A DNA stretch of 34,914 nt from Phoronis australis (GCA_002633005.1 NMRA01000112.1:453195-488108); one strand, 5' to 3'. Numbered from the stretch's first letter, positions 1 to 10,689 are shown. Made by a program: numbers and translations. The notes: a model not told the origin generated them from the letters alone.

Positions 1-139
1 ACTCGTAGATATATCTTCTGGACTGACTGGGGTACTCGTCCGGTCATAGAGAGAGCCAATATGGACGGTAGCGATAGAAAAGTGATCGTCAACACCGGAC
101 CTGGCACATGGCCTAATGCGCTAGCCATTGACTATACAG
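1..139 (+). CDS. Receptor exon: YWTD propeller repeat (partial at window edge)
   Basis: Frame 1 reads [20 protein letters not shown] and on to WPNALAIDY, a textbook LDLR class B (YWTD) repeat: F/YWTDWG, then IERANMDGS, then the WPNALAID strand. The exon ends at CAG followed by gtacgc (phase 1). It continues beyond the left edge, so the acceptor is not visible. Confidence 0.9.
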
Positions 140-3100
140 GTACGCGTCAATGGGTCGCTTGTCTGAAGCTGTTACAGGAACGTTATAGGTCAAACAAAGT
201 GTTTTAGATGACTTAACGCTATGAAACTGGTCTCAATCTTGTACCTCAGATAAATAATAGTTTTAGAGCTTGAGAAATACGTACAAGTCGTAAGTGCCTG
301 AGATGAGGTGCATTTTATTATGCGCCCACATATTTATATGTGGACGCATTATGCCGTCATCTCCGTCCGTCCGTCCGTCTGTCCGTCCGTCCGTCCGTAC
401 GGGCGCGTCCGTCCGGCGTCTGGCGTCCAAAACCCTTTGACATATGTTCATGAAATTTGGCACATATGGTCCATTTATGAATGGGACGGCATGTGCGAAC
501 TTTCTTACGGATCTGACTACCGGTGTGCCCCCTAGTGGCAATTTTAGTTTTTTACGCTTACCTTTGTATCTTCAAAAGTCCTGAACGGATTTTCATGAAA
601 TTTGGTATGTAGGCACCTATTAGTGAGGTGACGCTATCCTGCCGTTTTCAGATGGATTCGACATAGTTTGCCCCACCTAGTGGCCATTTTTAGTGTTTTC
701 GAGTCTGTTTTTGTGCGTCCACCCNNNNNNNNNNNNNNNNNNNNNNNNNNNNNNNNNNNNNNNNNNNNNNNNNNNNNNNNNNNNNNNNNNNNNNNNNNNN
801 NNNNNNNNNNNNNNNNNNNNNNNNNNNNNNNNNNNNNNNNNNNNNNNNNNNNNNNNNNNNNNNNNNNNNNNNNNNNNNNNNNNNNNNNNNNNNNNNNNNN
901 NNNNNNNNNNNNNNNNNNNNNNNNNNNNNNNNNNNNNNNNNNNNNNNNNNNNNNNNNNNNNNNNNNNNNNNNNNNNNNNNNNNNNNNNNNNNNNNNNNNN
1001 NNNNNNNNNNNNNNNNNNNNNNNNNNNNNNNNNNNNNNNNNNNNNNNNNNNNNNNNNNNNNNNNNNNNNNNNNNNNNNNNNNNNNNNNNNNNNNNNNNNN
1101 NNNNNNNNNNNNNNNNNNNNNNNNNNNNNNNNNNNNNNNNNNNNNNNNNNNNNNNNNNNNNNNNNNNNNNNNNNNNNNNNNNNNNNNNNNNNNNNNNNNN
1201 NNNNNNNNNNNNNNNNNNNNNNNNNNNNNNNNNNNNNNNNNNNNNNNNNNNNNNNNNNNNNNNNNNNNNNNNNNNNNNNNNNNNNNNNNNNNNNNNNNNN
1301 NNNNATTCTAATGCTGTGCTAATCTCGTATGTTGGTAAATTTGTTTTTAATGCTATGTTTCTGTGGTGCTTTAAGCAACTGATGCATAGGATGTGCTTGT
1401 ATTATGAAGATCACTCACATTTTGCCCCTAGCCTATTGAGGAGACAATGACCATGCCTTTCCATTTTGCAAAGTACAACATACTACATATATGCCCTCTA
1501 CTGGCCACTTTATGGTACCAATAAACAACCCTAGAAGGATACCGTATGCGGTGCAATTGTGGGCGTATTTCAACGCTCTGCGTTGCTCTTGTAATGTAAT
1601 TTCAAGATACATGATCAGTTCATTTTACAATCATGTTACTGTAGTTCAAAATTCAACAATTATACCTCAGTTTGTACAGCCCTGAAAATCCTTTGAACTT
1701 AAAACCTTCTGACTTTGAAAATCCATTGAATTTCAGCTTTTAGCATTGGAAATATTTGGAAGACCTTAATTGTTAGCAGGTGGATGCTATTCAATGTTAT
1801 AGTGCGCCAAAATCATTTTACATCAGGAACCACAGACTAACATTTATGACATCAGGTTATAATTTGAGTTGCTCTTTTCAAAGATTTTCCCAGTTGTAAA
1901 TGGGGTTGCGCTTATAATGTACATATGTGCACAAAAATGGTCTTGAATTTACATTGCACTGAGCTTGGCTTGAACTACTGCCAAAAGTCCTTGAAAAGTC
2001 CTTGAAAAGTCCTTGAAATTGAATTTCTTGGTCAAAATGTTGCTTGAACTATGTTCGCATTTTAGATAGAATACCACTGTAATACCTTTCGCATATGGAA
2101 AACAATACCTACACATAAAGCCATCCAGCAGGAAGCTGGGTCTAGCAGTCTGGTCTAGTGGGACTAAAACCCATCGTCTTTAGACTGAAAGGCTGCAGCT
2201 CCACCAACTGGCCACGCTGGCGCAAGTTGAAATGAGAACAGAAGAATGATAGCACAAGCATGGACCGTTAACGTTGTGTATTCTTAATACAAAAAATGTG
2301 TCGTCGCCAGTCAGTAGGGGCACCTGGCACGTTTTCACGCCAACTACGCCGTCAACTCACTACTTCGAAGCTGACTTGTGCAATGGAAGAGAATGGCGCC
2401 TCCTCTGGGAATTCTACCAGAAAATATCGGTGTTGCGATCCTAGCTGTTACCTATGATTCATGATGACGGGTTCAATGTTTGGTTGTGACCGGTGAAAAT
2501 TGGGGACAAAAAGGACTCGCGGCGGATGAGGTCATTAAAAAGAGACTGTCGTCTGAGAAATATGGTTTTGTCGCGTGTAGTTACCTGTTTTTCTCGAATC
2601 TTAATTTAGTTCTGGTTGCAAATGGATTGCGCTGACGTTTCAGTATGTACTGTTACGGAAGAAATGTCACTGTTTGTAAGAACGTCATTTGCGAGGAAAG
2701 TGTGTTCGTGGAAAATGTGTTGGTAGAAAAATAACCACTGTTGGAGAGAACACTCGAAAATTTCGGACTGGTTACCCTGGAATTTATTTATTTCAGATTC
2801 AATTTAAAATTTTGCTAGAAAAATTGAGGTTCTTTTGGTTAGTTTTGTCGCTTAAAGTCTATCAAAACTCAATTTAAATTAATTTTGGTAAATTTGAAAA
2901 AATCTTGTTTTCGGAAAGCGACAACCGGAGCTTGATCGAGACTAATGTTGTATAAAACTGATCGTTTACATGTGCTCACTAAAATATCGCAATTGCAAAT
3001 TTGAAAAGTCTGAAACCTGTTTAAACATAAAGACATCATGATCACGGTGCTCTTATTAGACTGCATTGTGAAGTATGCCGTGTTATATGTGTGTGTGTGC

Positions 3101-6100
3101 GTGCGTGCGTGTGTGTGTAAAAATATTAGTGTTTCTAATGTTTTTTTCAGCTAACAAGTTGTATTGGTGCGACGCGAAATACAACAAAATCAACATGTAT
3201 CACCTTGATACGGAAGTCACGGTCGCTGTCCACCGCGAATATGTAGCACACTATTTTGGAATGTCACTCCTGGGTCACAACATTTATCTAACAGACTGGA
3301 TGAAGCCGTAAGATAATTTTTTGTGAATTGCAGCTAAGAGTTGGTATTTACATTTGCTGCACTTGATTAATTCTTCCGTATCAACCGAGTGAGGCATCTG
3401 ATTGGCCTAAAAACCGGAAGTCGCCATCGAGTACCAATTGCATATCTTAGTACAGGCGACGTAAATCAAGTGTAGTCAATGGATGTTGTAAGGGAGCGTC
3501 TCTGTTGTCCCAAATTTCATTGGTCCGACGGTGCGATAGTCCTAACTATTTCAAAAAATGTTAGGAAATATTGATTAAGTTCGAAGTTTAAAAAGTCCTA
3601 AGTTCTATAGTCCTAAAATCAGTAAAACTTGGAGATCTCTGTAGTCCAAAGTTCTATGGTCCGAAGGCTCTATAGACCCGATAATTGAACCTTCGGAGCA
3701 CAAAGAGACGGTGAATTTTGTTGTTGGACTACTGAACCTTCTGACACTACAACGTTTGGACTACAGAACCTTAGGACTGTAGACATGGAATAGGATCCAT
3801 GGTTTCTAGCTTATACAGGCAGGTGAAGCAGTGTACTCAACAAGTTAAAGTTATTCGCACGAGACACAAGAAATTTGGCTACAGTACTGTACTTTGTTTA
3901 GTAGAATCGTACTGTCGGAATTATGGCCTCCATCAAAGATATTTTCCCATGCAGAGGCTGTTGTTTTGTTGAGTGTCTCGCATGTTTCACCTGGAACCTG
4001 CGACTTCTCTCAATACATTATTTCACGCGTCGCATGTGATGTGGGTACATACATGTATTGCTATGGGCGCATTTGACCAACGTCGCGCCCCTAATGGCCC
4101 TGCTGTTGTTTTTGTGTCCTCCCTATCCTCTGAACTCTTGAAAAATCATGACAGAAAATGACAGCTTTGTTCTTTTTTAAGAGAGCAGTTCTGATTTACT
4201 TAGCACGCAAGTTTTCTAGCATTGCTCCGTTTAGTTGGAATGCTCGGAATAATGACCATTTCTTGGATCTGCGTTTTAAGCGATGCTCAAGATTGGTAGA
4301 TGTCATTTAATTCCTAATACACCCCTGTACGTGTACACGTATCTTTGCCATTTGCGATGCACAAAGCGAGCTCTTCTTTACTTCGTTTTGTGTGTGTGAA
4401 AAAGTTTCTCAACGGATTGGGCTTTTGTATAGAAACAGGACCAATGTCGATTAGGCTAAACTTCGGACTCTGTACTAGAGAGTCTAATTGTACTACACTT
4501 TGATTACTTTGATGTTGTGTGGGGTAACTGTGCATCATGCCTCCTGGATAAACTTCACTTCGCTAAGGAACTGAATAACTAAATTAACAAAACGACTTAC
4601 ATACCTTTCTTTAAAAATAGCTGTTCCTTTTCAAAGCCTTTGCTCGTTGTCTCCGATATAGAAAGTAGGCTTTGACAACAGATCTGCACTGGATGGGAAG
4701 ATCTTGCTGGTTTTCTGCAGTCATCTGCTTAAAACCAATTTTTGTCTATTCATGAACGGTACAGAAGCGATGCATATCTCCTCTGCACGGTACAAGCCCT
4801 CAAACCTATAAACCAAAGGTCAAGTGAAAACAGACATGATATATTTCCATTTCAACGAATCATAGATTTCCGAAAGACATAGAATAGGGAGTAAACAGAT
4901 AGTCTAATGGATATTTGAAACGCACCCTTTGCCATGGCATTGGGCTTGGATTGTAATCGTAACTCACAAACCAATATCGAGTTAACAGCATGAACGTTCA
5001 GCATTCATTGATGTAACTGTCATTGATAAACGTGTTAGAAATCATTCCAAACAATAACACTGCTTTGATGTACGAAAAGATCCCGAGTGCTACGACAAGT
5101 ATAGTAACACACATCACAACAAAGATTAACCCGACTGGCGACTGCCGTGAAGTCGACATTGGCGAGTACCTCAGTTAACAGGCATCAGTAGAATAAACAT
5201 GGAATCATCGTTAAAATAATCACATACCTTACCTTTGTATAAGGTCGTGCTTACTTCCTCTCATAGAATGTCCCTTTTCACGCGATCTCAGATTCGGGCA
5301 CGGCTTCAAGCCATTTCACCATGTATTTAAAGGGCTCGCGAAATCGAGGCTGTTAATCTATCACCACTAGTACACGCGCGTCCTCTAGTTAGTGTAAATT
5401 TTCCGATTAGCCAGATTGTAAATAGCTTTCTGTATTTTATTTCATGTAATTACATGTATTTCCGAATGGGCCACTTGAAAATCAGGGTATTCATTGAAGT
5501 GGACACCCAGTCTTTTTAAGGAAGTTTAAATAAAATAAAATATTAAAAGTACTCTTGTGTATAAAATGTATAATTACAGTACAAAATTCAATGCCCATAG
5601 GTCGAATTTTATCTAAAAAATAACATTCAAAACGCCATCGCCATGCGTCGTTCAATTACTGACACCCACTGAATATACCATAACTGATCCTGTTTGGAAT
5701 TTTACCCAGTCTTGTTGGAGGGACTGAGAACTACATGTAGTTAGGACGAAATGTGGTTTCGTTTATAGTTGAGCGTTTAAGGCCTCAATGTAAGATGCTT
5801 TTCTTTCAATTTTATCTAGATACATCATGCAGTATAATATCAACTCGTCTTCTGTGTCTCGTATTGGTGAGAAGATCTTCATGCGACCAAACGACATCCA
5901 TGGTTTTTACACGAGTCACGTGACGACGCGTAAGTTAAGTTTCAGCGTAGACGGGTATGCCTGGTGTATGTTATTAGCAGCCTCGATTTGAATAAATCTA
6001 GCTAATGCCAACCCGTACATCATCTTCACCAAACACTGATAAATTTTCTTAAGAATGTGGGACAAATCTGGGCAAAACTGGATAGCTTCGTCAGGACGTG

Positions 6101-9100
6101 CTGTCCTCACACTTATGATATAGATTGGTACGAAATGTATATATTTTCCGTTTTTCCGTGTCTAGGTGTGTCACTATTTGTTGCATAAACATTTCGTTGC
6201 AAGATTTCTTTCTTAGATTTCAGGCATAATGTTTAACCCTCGCACACGTTTCATGATGGGTCGCGCAAAGGGAGACGACCTTTACTTGAAATAAATGTAT
6301 TGTCGATACGACATTTAAGTAATGCGAAGATGAAGCAAAAGTCAACATTTGGTATCAAAATAGTATTTTTGACGCTTACGTGTTGTAAGTGGAAGTGCTT
6401 TCTGTACTTTTCTCAGTTGGAAACGCCTGCGACAATAATGGTGGCTGTCAACAATTGTGTTTCCCGTTGCCATCCAGTGGTCGAGTTTGCGCATGTCAAG
6501 ACGATTATCATGGCCCCACTCTAAGTGGCAATTGCTATAAACCAACTTCAACGTCTTCGACCAAGTCTTCGACCACGTCTACTGCACGAACAACACAAAA
6601 AATTGTGGTAAGCAAAGAAATAGACGTAGTGTAGGTTCAGGAATCTTCATTTAACTCTTTAGCGTTGTTAGAGCACAAAAGCGATATTGCTTAATTACAA
6701 ATTCTAATCCTGCAAGACAGGTTGAGGTGACAGGGATGAAACACATGTTTTACATCCACAGACATTATGAGACGTTAAACATTTTGCGGGACCCACATCC
6801 CTTCTATAGCAATTTGTTGTTGTAATGGTCGTAAAAATTAACAAAACATGGAGAATGCCTTACGAGTACTGCATTGATTCCATACAAAAATGGAGAACTC
6901 TGTCCACCGACTACCCTATCGCCATCTAGCCACAGGGTGAATTCCATCATGTCGCCACAAATTCGAAACATGATTATTTTCAACTCACATTAATACCGCC
7001 CTCGGTGTTTTTCCAGGAAACGACGCTTCCGCCATCGGCGTCACCAAAACCGATGTCATCATCACCGTCTAGGCCAACCACATTATCCACAGCAAGCGTG
7101 TACGCTTCTACGTCACTTTCGTCCCAGACTAAAAGAACGCCTTCGTTTGACAAAACTACAGGGAAGTCGAACGAAGTTGTCACGAAAAAGTCGTTTAATC
7201 CAGAAAATAGAGACAAAGAGAATGATGTTTTGCCTGGCAAGCCAAAGGCTGCGGAACAGGAAGAGGGTGTGTGTTTGAATTTTGTTTCCTGTCTTTCGTT
7301 TCATTATCATAATAGTTCGCGCAAGAATGCTACTTAAGGCGGTTATAAACCCGTCTTCAGCCACAGACCTCGTAATTTGAACCAGGTATGATTGCGAAAT
7401 TGATCTCAAATTACATATTTGTCGTATTACAGTGTGAATTCTTAGCTTGGAAAGAACTGACTGTGTGTTATTGCCTGAGACAAGGCATTTCTCATCTACA
7501 GAAAAAGTTATCATATCTAGTCTCAAAATAAAAAATGTAAGCTTCACTGGTTAACAATTGGTATTCAAAAAGACATGTGCAAAACGTGGTCATTTACGGG
7601 CATTCAATCGATACAAGAGATTACTCTCAGTACTTTATATTTCAGTAACATTACGTAACTACGTCATTGTCGGAATCGTGGCAGCTGGCGTTGTTGTTGT
7701 GACTGTCGCAGTTATAGTGGCGTTCTTTGTGCAGAAAAAGTGGTAAGTCGAAACGAGTTTTTTACTTTTAAAAGTTTTGTCGAGTTACCATAATATCAGA
7801 AGCATTATGTACTTCAGTGTGATTCAAACTCTAGTTCGCTTGCTAGATGGCCGGAGCGTTCCCTACACCGCGTTTTTGCGAGAATAGTGAGATTGCGCAA
7901 GACAACAAAAACTCACGCAAGTGTCTCTCGAGTATATTCGAGACCAAGCGAAATGGCGGCCTCTGAAATGATTGGTCGGTTAGGTTGGAATGTTGAATTA
8001 TGGGAAAGGACTCTTTGTTTCGTTTCCTTTCCTTTTCTTTCCTTGTCGTAAATACAAGTTAATGACGTGGATCCACGCACGGAACACAATCCTGTTTAGG
8101 CCAGCTTTAGTTGATTATAAACTGTGGGAGGTAGGTCTATGTGACAGAGAAAATGTAACAGTTTTTCAACTGTCGTGTTATACACAATCATTTTACCAAA
8201 GGTTCACTAATTTTCCACAACTGCCTTATTCTCTTACACAATTTGAAAAATGAATGAGAACATACAACGCATTATGGTTACTTTAATCACCATTCACACA
8301 CATTTGTGTAATTCTGATAAAAAACAAATAATTTCTAAATATGCTTGGAGTTTGATAAACGTATTGCAGCTGACCTGTTTTGACTCTCCCAATTATAGCT
8401 TAGACAAGCGTTTCTAATAGGTATGTTAGTACTGAAAATCTTACGTTTCTGTCAAACTTGGGCTGAGATGTATCTGCTTACTGTGCCATGACGAGCTAAC
8501 GGCATCAGATAACTGCAATCTTCTAATTTCAATTCATTTCTTAATTACGAAATCTTTCAAGTCTCAAGTCTGCTTTTTCATCACGCGTCTTTCATCTTTC
8601 CATGACATCTTTTCTGTATCAAACTGGGGAACCTTTCTGCTAGAATCCAGCGTTCCTTGGCACGTGTCGCGTGCATACATTGTATTTAGCCCATTTTGCC
8701 GTCAGCAGAGAGTTACAGAATTGTCTAAATCTATTATTGGATCTCGATTCATGGGCGCGAATCCCGCCTTCCAGGACTATATTTTTAGGTTAAATTAACT
8801 GATACTTGGGCATTTCAAAAAACAACAAAAATGCTAATTGTCCCGAAATCCATAGCTTGGTCTCCAGTCGGACCAGTTGATCAATATCGAACCTTTCGAT
8901 TCTTCAAATCGAAGTATCGTACTTGGCGTTTAGCAACATAGGCGGGGCCAGGGGGACAATGGGGTCCGGACCCCCCTTTTCCCTTGATTTTAGTGATACC
9001 AAATACAGAATTTTCAAATTGTTGACTTGGGCCCCCCTTTTTAAACAATCTTGATCCGACCCCACCTTTTTATTTCCTGGATCCTCCTCTGATATATCTA

Positions 9101-9361
9101 CATTTGCATTCCTACATGTATTAGTCAATAATTTGTTCTGAAACGTGTGTGTCTCTTTCCAGCAAATCTAGGAAAACTGGCACGGTGGGTTATCACTACA
9201 GTGCCAACGAGGAAGTTGTGTGGAACGACGATGGGAAACTCATGGTACCCATGGATAACAGACGGTCACGTGACTACGACCGGCTGACGGAAGAACATGA
9301 TAATTTTGACAGTATTGATAATATAACTTATGATGACAATCGTCAGCTTTTGGTGACGTAA
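1..9361 (+). CDS. LDL-receptor-family membrane receptor, 3' seven exons (5' part off-window)
   Basis: Exons 1-139, 3151-3307, 5820-5929, 6417-6607, 7017-7266, 7646-7742 and 9163-9361 join in one open frame with matching intron phases (1, 2, 1, 0, 1, 2). In order the product shows YWTD-type beta-propeller repeats ([26 protein letters not shown]), one EGF module with six cysteines, a Thr/Ser/Pro-rich stalk, a roughly 22-residue transmembrane helix and a cytoplasmic tail of about 66 residues ending at TAA 9359-9361. This order (propeller, EGF, O-glycosylated stalk, helix, short tail) is that of LDLR/VLDLR and several LRPs, which bind extracellular ligands such as lipoproteins or Wnt-pathway proteins and are endocytosed. 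The ligand-binding class A repeats, if present, are upstream of the window, so I cannot say which subfamily it is. The tail carries YDRL, NITY and DNRQLL, each resembling an endocytic sorting signal. Confidence 0.88.
308..724 (+). repeat. Modular repeat headed by a hairpin and a (GTCC)n tract
   Basis: It starts with an inverted repeat around 319-350 (GCGCCCACATAT / ATATGTGGACGC) and a GTCC microsatellite at about 363-398. Then come two diverged modules of about 142 bp: the phrase CATGAAATTTGG occurs near 452 and 594, and CCTAGTGGC near 530 and 673. The right end runs into the N gap. It looks like a member of a high-copy interspersed family. I see no coding capacity. Confidence 0.6.
725..1304. 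other. Assembly gap (580 Ns)
   Basis: A continuous run of N inside an intron, directly after a repeat module. Open frames crossing it are artefacts. The gap probably reflects collapsed repeat copies. Confidence 0.97.
1983..2018 (+). repeat. Short tandem repeat, AAAAGTCCTTG unit x3
   Basis: Three consecutive copies of a 12-bp unit (AAAAGTCCTTGA-like) in an intron. No coding or regulatory role is evident. Confidence 0.8.
2060..2225 (-). mobile_element. tRNA-derived SINE-like sequence
   Basis: On the minus strand, 2214-2197 reads TGGCCAGTTGGTGGAGCT, like a tRNA D-arm/A box. It is followed by an anticodon-arm-like stretch and by GGGTTTTAGTCCCAC (2172-2158), a degenerate T-arm/B box. The remaining minus-strand sequence down to about 2060 would be the tRNA-unrelated body. 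The T-loop has TTTT where a functional tRNA has TTCG, and there is no good acceptor stem, so a SINE or tRNA pseudogene is more likely than an active tRNA gene. Confidence 0.45.
3086..3118 (+). repeat. TG/CG dinucleotide microsatellite
   Basis: Alternating TG with interspersed CG, about 30 bases, lying just 5' of the polypyrimidine tract of the next exon. Confidence 0.85.
3151..3307 (+). CDS. Receptor exon: YWTD propeller repeat
   Basis: Acceptor tttttttcag; donor gtaaga after AAGCC. With the preceding phase-1 G it encodes [20 protein letters not shown] and continues to [17 protein letters not shown] and IYLTDW are consecutive class B repeat strands of the beta-propeller, in which WTD is often WCD. 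The exon ends in phase 2. Confidence 0.9.
3515..3782. repeat. Foldback array of diverged AGTCC(T)AAGTTCTAT units
   Basis: The left half carries repeated units such as AGTCCTAAGTTCTATAGTCC (from 3594) and GTAGTCCAAAGTTCTATGGTCC. The right half carries the reverse complements, for example GGACTACAGAACCTTAGGAC (from 3758) and GGACTACTGAACCTTC. The halves could pair as a long imperfect hairpin with its centre near 3680-3700. This is typical of a degenerate foldback or MITE-like repeat. No coding capacity. Confidence 0.65.
4950..5430. repeat. Dispersed repeat, copy A (partner at 29373-29850)
   Basis: Closely similar by eye to 29373-29850 over its whole length. Shared landmarks are GAAATCATTCCAAACAATAA, GATGTACGAAAAGATCC, CGAAGTCGACAT/GTGAAGTCGACAT, CCTTACCTTTGTAT, CCATTTCACCATGTATTTAAA and CTATCACCACTAGTACACG. 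Both copies are in the same orientation. No long open frame, no clear terminal inverted repeat and no poly-A end are visible, so I cannot assign a class; an LTR fragment or a non-autonomous element are possible. Confidence 0.75.
5820..5929 (+). CDS. Receptor exon: end of beta-propeller
   Basis: Acceptor tttatctag; donor gtaagt after ACGACGC. Completing the split codon it encodes [20 protein letters not shown] and continues to [15 protein letters not shown]. This is the last propeller blade and the link into the EGF module; the ND-IHGF pattern resembles the P-x-D-I-x-x-F/Y segment that precedes EGF modules in LRPs. Confidence 0.85.
6417..6607 (+). CDS. Receptor exon: EGF module and start of Ser/Thr stalk
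   Basis: Acceptor cttttctcag; donor gtaagc after ATTGTG, phase 0. It encodes [20 protein letters not shown] and then [20 protein letters not shown]. The six cysteines are spaced as in LDLR-family EGF modules (C-x3-NGGC-x3-C, then CxC, then C). A Ser/Thr-rich run follows ([17 protein letters not shown]), the beginning of a probably O-glycosylated stalk. Confidence 0.92.
7017..7266 (+). CDS. Receptor exon: Ser/Thr/Pro-rich juxtamembrane stalk
   Basis: Acceptor gtttttccag; donor gtgtgt, phase 1. It encodes a low-complexity Ser/Thr/Pro-rich stretch ([20 protein letters not shown] and so on) that turns charged near its end ([20 protein letters not shown]). In LDLR-type receptors an exon at this place encodes the O-linked sugar domain. 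The exact donor is inferred from frame and phase; gtgtgt is a weak donor. Confidence 0.78.
7646..7742 (+). CDS. Receptor exon: transmembrane helix
   Basis: Acceptor atatttcag; donor gtaagt after AAGTG, phase 2. It encodes [20 protein letters not shown] and then [12 protein letters not shown]: a hydrophobic segment of about 22 residues closed by a basic stop-transfer QKK. A second AG acceptor 15 bases upstream (exon start 7631) is also in frame and would add five residues. Confidence 0.88.
7743..9162 (+). other. Last receptor intron with a hAT-like MITE
   Basis: No coding exon recognised. It contains a short element with imperfect terminal inverted repeats at 8937-9092. The remainder is AT-rich unique-looking DNA. 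Confidence 0.7.
8937..9092. mobile_element. hAT-like MITE (imperfect terminal inverted repeats)
   Basis: The left end CATAGGCGGGGCCAGG and the right end CCTGGATCCTCCTCTG (reverse complement CAGAGGAGGATCCAGG) form imperfect terminal inverted repeats related to the CAGTGGCGGATCCAGG termini of hAT-type elements. C/G-rich runs (GGACCCCCC, GGGCCCCCC) lie inside. The element is about 156 bp, non-coding, and lacks a clear 8-bp target duplication. Confidence 0.5.
9163..9361 (+). CDS. Receptor last exon: cytoplasmic tail
   Basis: Acceptor ctctttccag; stop TAA at 9359-9361. The tail is about 66 residues, acidic and tyrosine-rich. Visible signals: YDRL (Y-x-x-hydrophobic), NITY (N-x-x-Y, without the canonical proline of NPxY) and DNRQLL near the C-terminus (acidic dileucine type). 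Together they indicate a clathrin-sorted receptor. That reading is inference from motifs. Confidence 0.88.
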
Positions 9362-9556
9362 CAGGAATTTGTTCCTTCACTGCATTTCAATGTCTCCATT
9401 TTGGCATTTCATTTCCGCGAAGATTTTTTCACGTGTCGAGATAAAATTTTGTGAAGAGTACTGTATATCAAAAGTATGTACATGTAAATCATGCGTATGT
9501 TTATGCTTACTCTATACATTTCAGGGTGTGAATGTAAAAAGGTTCTCTCAAAGTGT

Positions 9557-9589
9557 AATAAATAGATGAATAAATGACTGTGAAATAAA
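9557..9589 (+). terminator. Clustered polyadenylation signals of the receptor gene
   Basis: Three AATAAA hexamers (9557-9562, 9569-9574, 9584-9589) about 200 bases after the receptor stop codon. This gives a compact 3' UTR and a plausible cleavage site near 9600. Confidence 0.75.
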
Positions 9590-9599
9590 CGTGCCCCAG

Positions 9600-10680
9600 T
9601 TCTTATCGACTCTTTGAGTAATGAGTGAGAACATAGCTTGGTTCACAGTGCACACACTACGATGTCAGGAGGTTGTTTGAATCTTTTGCTACAGTAAGTT
9701 GTAATGGTGGTTTTCCAAGGCGTCAACTGGAGTGGGTTCCGTAGATGCAAAGTTTTAGACAAAAAGGAAAATCACGAGAGTGAAAAGTGAGTGTTTGTCA
9801 AGTATGATTGGGACTTTACTAAGGTAATGTAGAAAAATGACAGCCACTGAATGTGGTTGGTTGAAGTTGGAAGGTTGAATCATGGGATAGTGGCCTCTGT
9901 TTCGGTTCCACGAGGAAAACATCTTGCAGCAAGTGCTGTAAGAATGTCTTGGAGTCTACGGAACGTATTTCTGGCTTTTTTGCTTGAGAAGCTAGCGCTA
10001 CGCATGCCTGCTGATTAAAAAAACATTCCCTAAGTGGAAGCCTTCTTAACCTATCGTAGAACTTGCCAATAGAATCCTTTCGTTTATGAGACCTTAGTGG
10101 CCAATGGAGTTCTAAGAAGGGACTTTGCGAATTGAACTGTGGCAGAGGGTTTGCGCAGGAGACGAGTTGCGAACATATATAAGAATTTTCCAGATATTTA
10201 ACGGGAAGTGGAGGTCACATTGCGGATGAACTTCTTAAAGTAATGTAATTTGATTATCAAGTCGTCAAATAAAAGGGTTTTTGTCAGCTGAAGTGGTGGC
10301 CACGTGAGATTGGCAACATTGTTTTTTGTATTTGTACCATTATATTCTATTTAATAAATTGTAACGTGATTTTTTTCATTTGTTTGAAATATGCGACCCT
10401 GTACCAGTATCGCGTTTTTTCCTGTACAATTCTCATGTTTTCAAAACATTAAAACTTTTACTTTATCGAACATAACAGAAAGAATAAGGTACATTATACA
10501 CGAACCTCTGGAACGAATCTTCCTATATTGTATGTATACAATTATCAAATCTCCGTGTTGTGCGCTTTGTAATTGCCGGTATTTTAGATTTAACGCTTCA
10601 CCAACTATAAATTTACGTTAACTACGTTTGTCATGATTTACAAATGATGATTTGCTTTTTCAAATCACAGTCAACGCACA
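9600..10680. other. Intergenic stretch, nothing recognised
   Basis: Between the receptor polyadenylation site and the duplicated 5' region of transporter copy 1. No domain-bearing open frame, repeat or RNA gene is recognised; the 76-codon frame at 10391-10621 looks random. Confidence 0.5.
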
Positions 10681-10689
10681 GAAAACATG

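Larger units (their letters stand above)
140..3150 (+). other. Intron with repeats and assembly gap
   Basis: Intron between two YWTD exons, with donor gtacgc and acceptor tttttttcag. It holds a GTCC-repeat-headed module (308-724), an N gap (725-1304), a tRNA-derived SINE-like sequence (about 2060-2225, minus strand), a 12-bp triplet repeat (1983-2018) and a TG/CG dinucleotide tract (3086-3118). Short open frames here look random. Confidence 0.75.
3308..5819 (+). other. Intron containing a foldback repeat and a dispersed repeat
   Basis: Intron between propeller exons. It holds an inverted-repeat array at 3515-3782 and a dispersed repeat at about 4950-5430 that recurs at about 29373-29850. Open frames at 3894-4161 and 4314-4538 lack codon bias, domains or splice logic and are taken as chance. 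Confidence 0.7.

Noticed and set aside
668-1450. Open frames of 209-260 codons
   Set aside because: They are mostly N translated as X across the assembly gap; the flanks are repeat DNA.
7113-7547. 144-codon minus-strand frame
   Set aside because: It lies antisense to the Ser/Thr-rich receptor exon and its intron; no domain and no splice or promoter support.
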